Of a DNA stretch of 64,000 bases, positions 45,219 to 51,843 are shown in pieces; position 1 is the first letter of the stretch; the number at the start of each line of letters is the position of its first letter. Below the pieces are notes generated by a model. The model searched no databases, was not told the DNA's origin, and was given only the letters and a program-made list of their open reading frames with translations. The DNA comes from Phascolarctobacterium sp. (GTDB lineage: Bacteria > Bacillota > Negativicutes > Acidaminococcales > Acidaminococcaceae), in the NCBI GenBank assembly GCA_030540395.1, contig JAUNWI010000006.1:1-64000 (forward strand), written 5' to 3'. The position numbers and the translations under genes are program-made.

Positions 45219-45683
45219 ATGAATCAAGTAGAAGAATTGTTGAAGGTTGTGGAAGCAGCTCAGGCTGACAAGGGCAATGTAGTTATCGTTACCGGCAAAC
45301 CGGGCAGCGGCAAGAGCAAAGTTTTGCGCGAAGCAGCAGAGGTTAAAAAATGGACCTATGTTGATTGCCGTATGCTGATCAGCGAAGAGTTTTTGGCTAT
45401 TCCTGCAGCTGACAGAGGCTTGTATGCTCCTGATATGTTTGCAGAAATTTTGTCTAGCTACAATGCTGACGTTATTATTTTGGATAGACTGCAAACCCTG
45501 TTTGTGCCTGTATTCCATATCAACACTGACAGCTTAATGCGTAAGCTGAGCAAAAAGTTCACCATCATCACTGCATGGCCTGGCTATATTGAAAATGGCA
45601 ATCTGTGCTACGATAAATTCGATGGCACCGAAGCTATTCGTATTAGCCCGGACGGCTTCAAGATTTGGAACATAGAGGACTAA
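45219..45683 (+). CDS. BrxF-like small P-loop protein, orphan
   Basis: 154 residues. Walker A is GKPGSGKS at 26-33 and a Walker B-like VIILDRL ends with Asp 89. A C-terminal TAWPGYIENGNLCYD segment at 118-131 resembles the AWPG...G.L.Y region I recall from BrxF, the P-loop subunit of BREX-3 phage defence. No other brx gene (brxC, pglZ, brxHII, methylase) is near; neighbours are sigH and pfkA. The protein is therefore either a stand-alone ATPase of unknown job or a BrxF relative recruited outside defence. The family call is from memory of the motif pattern and should be tested. Strong AGGAGG ribosome binding site at 45205-45210. Confidence 0.65.
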   Translation: MNQVEELLKVVEAAQADKGNVVIVTGKPGSGKSKVLREAAEVKKWTYVDCRMLISEEFLAIPAADRGLYAPDMFAEILSSYNADVIILDRLQTLFVPVFHINTDSLMRKLSKKFTIITAWPGYIENGNLCYDKFDGTEAIRISPDGFKIWNIED

Positions 45684-45715
45684 TATTCTGCTCTTAATTA
45701 AAGCGGAGGTTAGGC

Positions 45716-46813
45716 ATGACTGAGAAAAAACGTTGTTTCGCCGTGTTGACAGGTGGTGGCGACTGCCCCGGCCTGAATGCAGTTATTAGAGCTGTAGTAA
45801 AGACCTTTTTGCAAAATGGCTGTGATGTTTATGGCGTGCATAATGGCTTCAACGGCCTGGTGAACGACAATTTACAAAAAATGGATTATGCCAGTGTTTC
45901 AGGCATTCTTCCCCGTGGTGGCACGATTTTAGGCACCACTAACCGCGATAATCCCTTTAAATTTGCCATCGAACAAGAGGATGGATCTATTACCTACAAG
46001 GATATGCGGGAAAAGGTGCTGGAAAATCTGCGTAAGTATGATATAGAAGCCTTGGTTGTTATCGGTGGCGACGGTAGCCTTAATATTGGGGCGCAGTTGG
46101 CTAGAGAGTGTGGCATAAAGGTAGTGGGCTGTCCCAAGACCATTGATAATGATTTGCCGTGTACAGAGCGCACCTTCGGCTTTGACACAGCGATGGCCAT
46201 GGCCACTGAGGCGTTGGACAGACTTCATACTACCGCTGAATCCCATCACAGGGTTATGGTTTTAGAGGTTATGGGTCGTTATGCAGGCTGGATTGCTCTG
46301 CATAGCGGTATTGCCGGCGGTGCAGATGTAATTCTGCTGCCGGAAATTCCTTACCAGCTTGATAGTGTCATTGCCAAAATCGAGCAGCGTAAGGCAGCAG
46401 GGAAAAATTTCAGCATTATTGTGGCAGCCGAGGGCGCAAAGCCAGCGGGCGGCGAGATGTCCGTTGCCCGTGTAGTCAAGGGCAGCTTTGAGCCTATTCG
46501 CTTAGGTGGTATTGGCGAGAAGGTAGCGAACGCAATTGAAGAGCGTACAGGTATTGAATCCAGATGTACGGTATTGGGTTATTTACAGCGTGGCGGCTCA
46601 CCTTCAGCCTTCGACAGAGTTTTATCCACCCGTTACGGCGTCGCAGCAGCGGAGGCTTGCTTGCGCGGCGAGTATAATGTGATGGTTTCCTTGTACCATG
46701 ACCAGATTGTTACTGTGTACATTCAAAAAGCGGCTGAAAAGCCGCGGCAGGTGCCCGTGGATAGCGAAATTATTCGCACTGGACGCCAGTTGGGCATTTG
46801 CTTTGGCGATTAA
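45716..46813 (+). CDS. pfkA: 6-phosphofructokinase, mixed-type (group III-like)
   Basis: Phosphorylates fructose 6-phosphate in glycolysis. 365 residues, longer than the 320 of E. coli PfkA. The donor site is informative: GGDGS at 117-121 has Gly at 120 (E. coli 104), as in ATP enzymes, while PKTIDND has Lys at 141 (E. coli 124), as in pyrophosphate enzymes. This Gly/Lys pairing marks the mixed-substrate group, many of which use ATP. The fructose 6-phosphate segment MGRYAGWIAL and GYLQRGGSPSAFDR are intact. RBS GCGGAGGT. Ends at a terminator. Confidence 0.93.
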   Translation: MTEKKRCFAVLTGGGDCPGLNAVIRAVVKTFLQNGCDVYGVHNGFNGLVNDNLQKMDYASVSGILPRGGTILGTTNRDNPFKFAIEQEDGSITYKDMREKVLENLRKYDIEALVVIGGDGSLNIGAQLARECGIKVVGCPKTIDNDLPCTERTFGFDTAMAMATEALDRLHTTAESHHRVMVLEVMGRYAGWIALHSGIAGGADVILLPEIPYQLDSVIAKIEQRKAAGKNFSIIVAAEGAKPAGGEMSVARVVKGSFEPIRLGGIGEKVANAIEERTGIESRCTVLGYLQRGGSPSAFDRVLSTRYGVAAAEACLRGEYNVMVSLYHDQIVTVYIQKAAEKPRQVPVDSEIIRTGRQLGICFGD

Positions 46814-46859
46814 GCCTGACTAGTTAACCTTTGATTCATTTAAAACGTATATAATAAAG

Positions 46860-46890
46860 GACAGCTTCCTTCCTAGGGGCTGTCTTTTAT
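46860..46890 (+). terminator. Terminator after pfkA
   Basis: GACAGC with wobble-extended TTCC pairs with GGGGCTGTC (46876-46884), then TTTTATTTT. Confidence 0.75.
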
Positions 46891-46944
46891 TTTGTGAGCT
46901 AGATATTAGTGCTAGAAACAATTTCTCTTATTTACGCTTCCTTA

Positions 46945-46973
46945 TTGTGTATTAGGCGAAAAAAGCGTATAAT
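46945..46973 (+). promoter_or_regulatory. Promoter of uppP
   Basis: TTGTGT (46945-46950) and TATAAT (46968-46973) with a 17-base spacer. Confidence 0.65.
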
Positions 46974-47006
46974 AAAGAAAATATGTACCCATGAAAGGAT
47001 GTTAGA

Positions 47007-47810
47007 ATGGACCAGTATCTAATTGCTGTTATTGTTGGTATTGTTGAGGGTTTGAGCGAGTTTTTGCCCGTTTCCTCCACCGGTCACATGATTATCGTGG
47101 GCCATGTACTGGGCTTTGAAGGACGCGTGGCAGATGTTTTCGATGTTTTCGTGCAATTGGGTGCGATTTTGTCCGTGATTTTTATCTATAAGGAGCGCTT
47201 TGCCCGCTTCTTCACCAAGGATGGCTGGGATATGCACAAGGGCCTGTCCGTGTGGCATATTGCTGCAGGCATCGTGCCGGTGATGGGCGTAGCCTATTTG
47301 TGCTATCCTTTGATTAAAAAATATCTCTTTTCTCCCTTCACCGTGGCCATCGGCCTGGTTTTGGGTGGCCTGCTGCTGATGTTTGCCGAGCACCAAACCA
47401 AGGGCAGGGAAGCAGAGCTAGTGGATGATGTGGACAAGATTTCTATGAAGCAGGCCGTGTGGGTTGGTATTTATCAGTTTTTGTCCCTGTGGCCGGGCTT
47501 TTCCCGCAGTGGCAGCACCATCGCCGGTGGTCTTTTGGTGGGCCTGTCCCGTCAGGCAGCTGCCAGCTACACCTTCCTGATTGCGGTGCCTTTGATGTTT
47601 GTGGCCTGCATTTATGATTTGCTCAAGAGCTTAAAGTATCTCACGGCCGATGATTTGACCATTTTGGGCATTGGCTTTGTGGTTTCCTTTATTGTGGCTT
47701 ATTGGTCCGTACTGTGGTTCCTCAAATTCCTGCACAAGTACGATTTGACCAGCTTTGCCTGGTATCGTATTGCGCTGGCTTGTGTGACCTATTGGTATTT
47801 CTACATGTAA
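47007..47810 (+). CDS. uppP: Undecaprenyl-diphosphatase (BacA type)
   Basis: UppP removes one phosphate from undecaprenyl diphosphate so the lipid carrier can be reused for peptidoglycan and other wall polymers; overproduction gives bacitracin resistance. 267 residues with about eight helices. The two active-site motifs are EGLSEFLPVSSTGHMI and PGFSRSGSTIAGG, both complete. Own promoter, RBS AAAGGATG region, and a shared terminator after it. Confidence 0.96.
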   Translation: MDQYLIAVIVGIVEGLSEFLPVSSTGHMIIVGHVLGFEGRVADVFDVFVQLGAILSVIFIYKERFARFFTKDGWDMHKGLSVWHIAAGIVPVMGVAYLCYPLIKKYLFSPFTVAIGLVLGGLLLMFAEHQTKGREAELVDDVDKISMKQAVWVGIYQFLSLWPGFSRSGSTIAGGLLVGLSRQAAASYTFLIAVPLMFVACIYDLLKSLKYLTADDLTILGIGFVVSFIVAYWSVLWFLKFLHKYDLTSFAWYRIALACVTYWYFYM

Positions 47811-47892
47811 GCATATCCCGAACGCTTGTTTCGAGTAACGTTTCGTTACAGAAGTCCAAATCGAACTTTTTGTACACTGTTAATAGACAAAA

Positions 47893-47928
47893 ACTCCAGC
47901 TGCTCTGCTAGCAGCTGGAGTAATTTTT
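47893..47928. terminator. Bidirectional terminator between uppP and the alcohol dehydrogenase gene
   Basis: ACTCCAGCTGCT and AGCAGCTGGAGT are perfect 12-base arms with a 5-base loop, flanked by an A-run on the left and TTTTTTT on the right, so it can act on both strands. Confidence 0.9.
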
Positions 47929-47972
47929 TTGCCTTATTTAATTTTTCAATTTATAGCTTTAGTTGTCAGCCT

Positions 47973-49160
47973 CTATTTTGCCGCGCGATAAATGTTCGCC
48001 ATGTCCTCTTCGGTGAGCACCCTGAACTGACCAATGGTGCGGGTGCCCATGAAGCTGCACTTATGAGCTAATTCCTTGATTTGCTCCTCGGTAAGCTCAC
48101 TGCCGATCAGGTCATGAATGTTGGTGGGCATGCCGATGTGACGGAAGAAGCTTTCCATAGCGGCAATGCCCTCTAGGGCAGTGGCTTCCTCGTCGCGATA
48201 GTTGTAGGGCAGGCCGAAAACATCCACGGCCAGCTGGGCAAAGCGAGCCACATTTTCTTTATACACATAGCGTGCCCAGCTGCCCCACACGGCTGCCAGG
48301 CCTGCCCCGTGGGCTACGCCGAACATGCCGCTGAGCTCGTGCTCCAGCTGGTGGCAGGACCAGTCGCCCAAGGTTCTGTCGCCGGTGATGCCGTTGTGGG
48401 AAAGGGTGCCGCTCCACATGATTTCGGCCCGAGCATCGTAATTGTTGGGCTCCTTGAGAGCGATTTTAGCATTGCGCATCACGTTGCGCAGCAGCGTTGC
48501 CGCAATGTTGTCCACCAAGGTCAGCTGCTTAGTCTGCTTGCCGGTGAAGTAACGCTCCAGGGTGTGGACCATGATGTCGGTGCAGCCGCTGGCCGTTTGG
48601 TAGGCGGGCAGGGTATAGGTCAGCTCCGGATTCAGCAGGGAGAACTTAGCGTAGCAATAATCGGTGGTGAGACCGCGCTTGAGCATGCCCTCGTCCTTAG
48701 TGACCACGGAGGAGTTGCTCATTTCGCTGCCTGCGGCAGCGATGGTGAGCACGACGCCGATGGGAGCGCAGCCGGTAACGGCTTTTTTGCGCTCATAATA
48801 ATCCCACACGTCGCCCTCGTTGGCTAAGCCATAGCCGATACCCTTGGCGCTGTCGATAACGCTGCCGCCGCCCACGGCGAGGATGAAATCCACGCCTTGG
48901 GCCCGGCACAGCTCCACGCCCTCCTTGATTTTGCTCAAAAGGGGATTGGGAACTACGCCACCCAAAAGCACGTATTGTAAGCCAGCCTCGGCGAGGCTGG
49001 CGCAGACTCTATCCAAAAGGCCGCTTTTTTTGGCGCTGTTGCCGCCAAAATGCACCAATACCTTGTGAGCGCCGTATTTTTTACACATAGCGCCTACCTT
49101 TGCTTCTACATTTTTGCCAAAGAGCACCTCGGAGGGTGCGAAAAATTGAAATTTATCCAT
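47973..49160 (-). CDS. Iron-containing alcohol dehydrogenase (butanol dehydrogenase-like)
   Basis: 395 residues, group III dehydrogenase. The NAD(P) site is AVGGGSVIDSAKGIGYGLA. Metal ligands are expected in SGCTDIMVHTLERYF (Asp and His), LEHELSGMFGVAHGAGLA (His and His). The overall shape, with FFAPSEVLFGKN at the start and PTNIHDL near the end, matches BdhA/YqhD-like enzymes that reduce aldehydes to alcohols during fermentation. The reverse-strand AAGGAGG is one base before ATG 49169 and ten before ATG 49160, so the latter is preferred. Single gene. Confidence 0.93.
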   Translation of the reverse strand: MDKFQFFAPSEVLFGKNVEAKVGAMCKKYGAHKVLVHFGGNSAKKSGLLDRVCASLAEAGLQYVLLGGVVPNPLLSKIKEGVELCRAQGVDFILAVGGGSVIDSAKGIGYGLANEGDVWDYYERKKAVTGCAPIGVVLTIAAAGSEMSNSSVVTKDEGMLKRGLTTDYCYAKFSLLNPELTYTLPAYQTASGCTDIMVHTLERYFTGKQTKQLTLVDNIAATLLRNVMRNAKIALKEPNNYDARAEIMWSGTLSHNGITGDRTLGDWSCHQLEHELSGMFGVAHGAGLAAVWGSWARYVYKENVARFAQLAVDVFGLPYNYRDEEATALEGIAAMESFFRHIGMPTNIHDLIGSELTEEQIKELAHKCSFMGTRTIGQFRVLTEEDMANIYRAAK

Positions 49161-49217
49161 GCTAAACATGCCTCCTTGGGGATAGCATTGCTGTCCCGGC
49201 GATTTTTTGCTACCACT

Positions 49218-49246
49218 ATTGTAGCACGGCCAGTGTCTTTTGTAAA
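49218..49246 (-). promoter_or_regulatory. Promoter of the alcohol dehydrogenase gene
   Basis: Reverse strand TTTACA (49246-49241), 17 bases, TACAAT (49223-49218). Confidence 0.6.
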
Positions 49247-49310
49247 ATGAAGGGCAGCTCTACTAGTTTTCCTATAAGCGTAACTTTTTCGTGACATAAT
49301 CACATCCGCC

Positions 49311-49340
49311 TTGCTTTCAGCTAAGATTATTTGCTATAAT
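49311..49340 (+). promoter_or_regulatory. Promoter of the SGNH hydrolase gene
   Basis: TTGCTT (49311-49316) and TATAAT (49335-49340) with an 18-base spacer; TGC before the -10 gives an extended box. Confidence 0.6.
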
Positions 49341-49370
49341 TATCACAAATACTTACTTGGAGTGATGAGG

Positions 49371-49925
49371 ATGGAATATATTGCCTGCTATGGCGACAGT
49401 CTGGTGCAGGGCTTTCCCTTTGGCACCAGGTATTCCTGGACGGCGCAGGTGGAAAATGCTTCGGGGCAAAAAATAAAAATGCTGAATTTGGGCCTGTGCG
49501 GTGATTGCTGTGATGATATTCTTTACCGCATGCGGCAATATCCATTGCCGGAGTATGTACACCATGTGCTTTTTTTAGGTGGTGCTAACGATATTTTGCA
49601 GGGGCGTCCTTTGGCAGCCATTATGGAGGATTACAAGCGCCTGCTGAGCTGGTGCGAGGAAAAGCAGTACCAGCTGTGCATTGTGCTACCCCTGCTCAGC
49701 TCCGAGGAGGGATTGAATCGACATTTGCTGAATCTGCGGCAGGCTGTGGAGCAGCTTTGCGCAGGTAGGGCACTGCTTTTGGATTTGCAGCCCGCTATAG
49801 GCGAGAACATTAAAACACGCAGCGCTGCTTATCTGGATGGTGTGCATCCCAAGGCCTCAACATACGAATCAATGGGGAATTATGCTGTAGAATATTTAGT
49901 AAATTGGTTAGACATTAAAAAGTGA
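49371..49925 (+). CDS. SGNH/GDSL-family hydrolase
   Basis: 184 residues, cytoplasmic since no signal peptide is seen. The four SGNH blocks are present: ACYGDSLVQGF (catalytic Ser), LNLGLCGD (Gly), LFLGGANDI (Asn), and LDGVHPKAST (Asp and His). Such enzymes cleave esters or acetyl groups from many substrates, and sequence alone does not tell which. ATG 49371 is chosen because GGAG at 49359 is eight bases upstream; ATG 49365 is too near. Confidence 0.9.
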   Translation: MEYIACYGDSLVQGFPFGTRYSWTAQVENASGQKIKMLNLGLCGDCCDDILYRMRQYPLPEYVHHVLFLGGANDILQGRPLAAIMEDYKRLLSWCEEKQYQLCIVLPLLSSEEGLNRHLLNLRQAVEQLCAGRALLLDLQPAIGENIKTRSAAYLDGVHPKASTYESMGNYAVEYLVNWLDIKK

Positions 49926-50093
49926 TTAAGTGAAATTTAGCGTTTTTTGCTTGTATATTTTGGGGCTTTGTGTTATAATGCATTCAAGATAGCTATTGCT
50001 TACTATTTTTCGCTGTGATTATGTAGTAAAATTTATATCACATGAGCCTAGAATATAGGCAATCAGATTATGATTAAGAGGAGTGTTCCAAAG

Positions 50094-50393
50094 ATGAACG
50101 AAAGAATTCGCCTTGTGGGAAACAGACTGAAGCTGTTACGTATCCAGAAGGGCTTGGGCCAAAACGAGGTTGCAAGAATGATGGGCATTAGCCAAGCGCA
50201 TTTGAGCAATATCGAGGGTGGACGCAGTAACATCACCCTGAGCAATCTGCTGAAGCTGCATGATGTGCTGGAGGTTTCCATGGCTGATTTATTCGTGGAT
50301 GTTGATGGCGATGTGAAAAAACAGTCCGGTCATGAAGTGGATATCGAAGATGTTGTGAAGCTGTTTGCACTGCTGAAAAAGGTGAAGGAGTAA
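50094..50393 (+). CDS. XRE-family helix-turn-helix regulator 1
   Basis: 99 residues. The HTH_3 domain covers most of the protein: RLKLLRIQKGLGQNEVARMMGISQAHLSNIEGGRSNITLSNLLKL, with QAHLSNIE as the recognition helix. A short acidic link leads to a C-terminal helix DIEDVVKLFALLKKVKE. The second XRE gene at 55839 has the same build, including that tail helix, so the two are paralogues. ATG 50094 follows AAGAGGAG (50076-50083). Targets are unknown; the reverse-strand EamA gene is convergent and so not an obvious one. Confidence 0.9.
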   Translation: MNERIRLVGNRLKLLRIQKGLGQNEVARMMGISQAHLSNIEGGRSNITLSNLLKLHDVLEVSMADLFVDVDGDVKKQSGHEVDIEDVVKLFALLKKVKE

Positions 50394-50410
50394 TCCGAAC
50401 CTTACGTAAG

Positions 50411-50458
50411 AAAGCCGCTGAGCTGTGTATGTGAAGGATACGCAGCTGAGCGGCTTTT
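50411..50458. terminator. Terminator between XRE regulator 1 and the EamA gene
   Basis: AAAGCCGCTGAGCTG (50411-50425) and CAGCTGAGCGGCTTT (50443-50457) are perfect 15-base arms, extended inward by GTGTAT/GATACG. Can work in both directions. Confidence 0.9.
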
Positions 50459-50489
50459 AGCATTTTTATAAGGTTAAGGTAGCATGAGC

Positions 50490-51428
50490 TTACTTTTTGC
50501 TCCAGGGAAGCATTTCCGTGGGGATTTGGGCCAGCATAATGGCTGCAAAAACCAGCACGCAGCCCATGATTTCCCTGCTGCTCATGGCTTGTCCCAAAAG
50601 GAGCCAGCCACTTAACAGGGCAAAGGCAGATTCCAAGCTCATAATCATGCAGGCAAGCACGGGATTGCAATGCTTTTGGCCTACGATTTGCAGGGTGTAG
50701 GCCACGCCGCTGGACATAATGCCTGCATAGGCAATGGGAAGCCAGCCAAGGAGCACGCTGGTCAGGGAAGGTGCTTCGAAAATAAACATCAGCACACCGT
50801 TGAGCACGGTGCAGGTGGCAAATTGTACCAAGGAGAGGCGCACACCGTCCAGATTGGCAATAACCTTGTCCACGGCGATGATTTGCGCTGCAAAGCAAAA
50901 GGCACAGATGAGGGTGTAAAAATCCCCCTTGTTGATGGAAAAGCCTTCGTTGATGCAGATAAAATACATGCCTACCGCGGCGATAGCTACGCTGATGCAT
51001 TGAACCAGGGTAATGCGGGTGCGATAGATGGCGTAGCTCAAAAAGGGCACCAGCACAATATATAGGGCGGTGATGAAGCCGCTTTTGCCAACGGTGGTGT
51101 ACATAATGCCCAGCTGCTGCATAAAGCTGGCCAAGGTAAGGGCGATACCGCAGATAATGCCCCCTTTAATGGTGCGGTCCCGGCGCAGGGGGTCCTCTGT
51201 GCCTAAAACTCTAAAGGGATTGCCAGCCAGCTTGTCGAACAATAGGCAGCAGAGAAAGAGAAAAATGGTGGCCAAAAAGCTACGGGCACAATTGAAGGTT
51301 AGGGGCTCCGCATATTCTCCGCCCACGCTTTGGGCGATGAAGGCTGTGCCCCAGATAAAGGCACAAAGGGTGAGCATGAGCATGCCACTAAGGCTGTTTT
51401 TATTGGTAGAGGAATTTTCCATACACAT
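50490..51428 (-). CDS. EamA/DMT-family transporter
   Basis: 312 residues with ten membrane helices as two EamA repeats: the first begins MLMLTLCAFIWGTAFIAQSV and the second ICAFCFAAQIIAVDKVI. The ends SGVAYTLQIVGQKHCNPVLACMIMSLESAFALLSGWLLLGQ are typical. Such carriers export amino acids or other metabolites, with no substrate evident here. Start could be ATG 51428 or 51422; AGGAG at 51437-51433 fits either. Reverse-strand single gene, divergent from nrdD. Confidence 0.92.
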   Translation of the reverse strand: MCMENSSTNKNSLSGMLMLTLCAFIWGTAFIAQSVGGEYAEPLTFNCARSFLATIFLFLCCLLFDKLAGNPFRVLGTEDPLRRDRTIKGGIICGIALTLASFMQQLGIMYTTVGKSGFITALYIVLVPFLSYAIYRTRITLVQCISVAIAAVGMYFICINEGFSINKGDFYTLICAFCFAAQIIAVDKVIANLDGVRLSLVQFATCTVLNGVLMFIFEAPSLTSVLLGWLPIAYAGIMSSGVAYTLQIVGQKHCNPVLACMIMSLESAFALLSGWLLLGQAMSSREIMGCVLVFAAIMLAQIPTEMLPWSKK

Positions 51429-51462
51429 AACACTCCTAATTCGAAACAATGTAACGCTATCT

Positions 51463-51491
51463 ATTGTACCATTTTTTGGAGAGATATACAA
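51463..51491 (-). promoter_or_regulatory. Promoter of the EamA transporter gene
   Basis: Reverse strand TTGTAT (51491-51486), 17 bases, TACAAT (51468-51463). Between 51492 and 51650 I see no gene or clear signal. Confidence 0.65.
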
Positions 51492-51652
51492 AGGGGACAG
51501 GCTAAAATAAGGGCTTTTTGTGGACTTTTTTGGAGAAGCTTGTGCTGAACATTTTCTTAGGCGGGACGGCACTGTAAAGGCAGCGCTGGTTGCAGAAGGT
51601 TTTTGGTAAAAATGCAACAGGGCCTTGCTAAAACGTCTACCAAAGAAAAAGA

Positions 51653-51704
51653 CTACATATTGTTTTTGTCTTTTGTTGACTACTACGACATATTGTGGTA
51701 AAAT
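51653..51704 (+). promoter_or_regulatory. nrdD promoter with paired NrdR-box-like sites
   Basis: TTGACT (51676-51681) and TAAAAT (51699-51704) are 17 bases apart. ACATATTGT occurs at 51655-51663 and again at 51688-51696, 33 bases apart or close to three helical turns. The sequence around each resembles the NrdR box, which normally comes in pairs at ribonucleotide reductase promoters. The second box lies in the promoter spacer and the first just upstream of -35, ideal for repression. Confidence 0.75.
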
Positions 51705-51709
51705 AAATT

Positions 51710-51790
51710 CGGAAGAAATCCGGACCTTGGTCTAACCAGAACCAGGGTGGGCTGCTGAAGAGAGTGTGTTTTTCTGTGGTGGCCCTTTTT
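51710..51790 (+). promoter_or_regulatory. Structured nrdD leader ending in a terminator-like hairpin
   Basis: Three stems in series: CGGA/TCCG (51710-51722); CCTTGGTCT with AGAACCAGGG (51725-51747); and GGGC...GCCC with internal GAAGAGA/TTTTTCT pairing (51749-51785), followed by TTTTT at 51786-51790. The T-run lies about 54 bases before the nrdD start, so this could end transcription early or be switched open. No known riboswitch recognised. Confidence 0.55.
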
Positions 51791-51843
51791 AATGTATATT
51801 TTACCAATAATAGATAAAGCTTAACAAGAAGGGATGGAGGAGC

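Noticed and set aside
45219..45683. Complete BREX-3 defence locus
   Set aside because: No brxC, pglZ, methylase or helicase gene occurs anywhere in the window; only the BrxF-like gene is seen.
51710..51790. Cobalamin riboswitch in the nrdD leader
   Set aside because: No B12-box-like conserved segment; the leader is too short for that class and NrdD does not use cobalamin.
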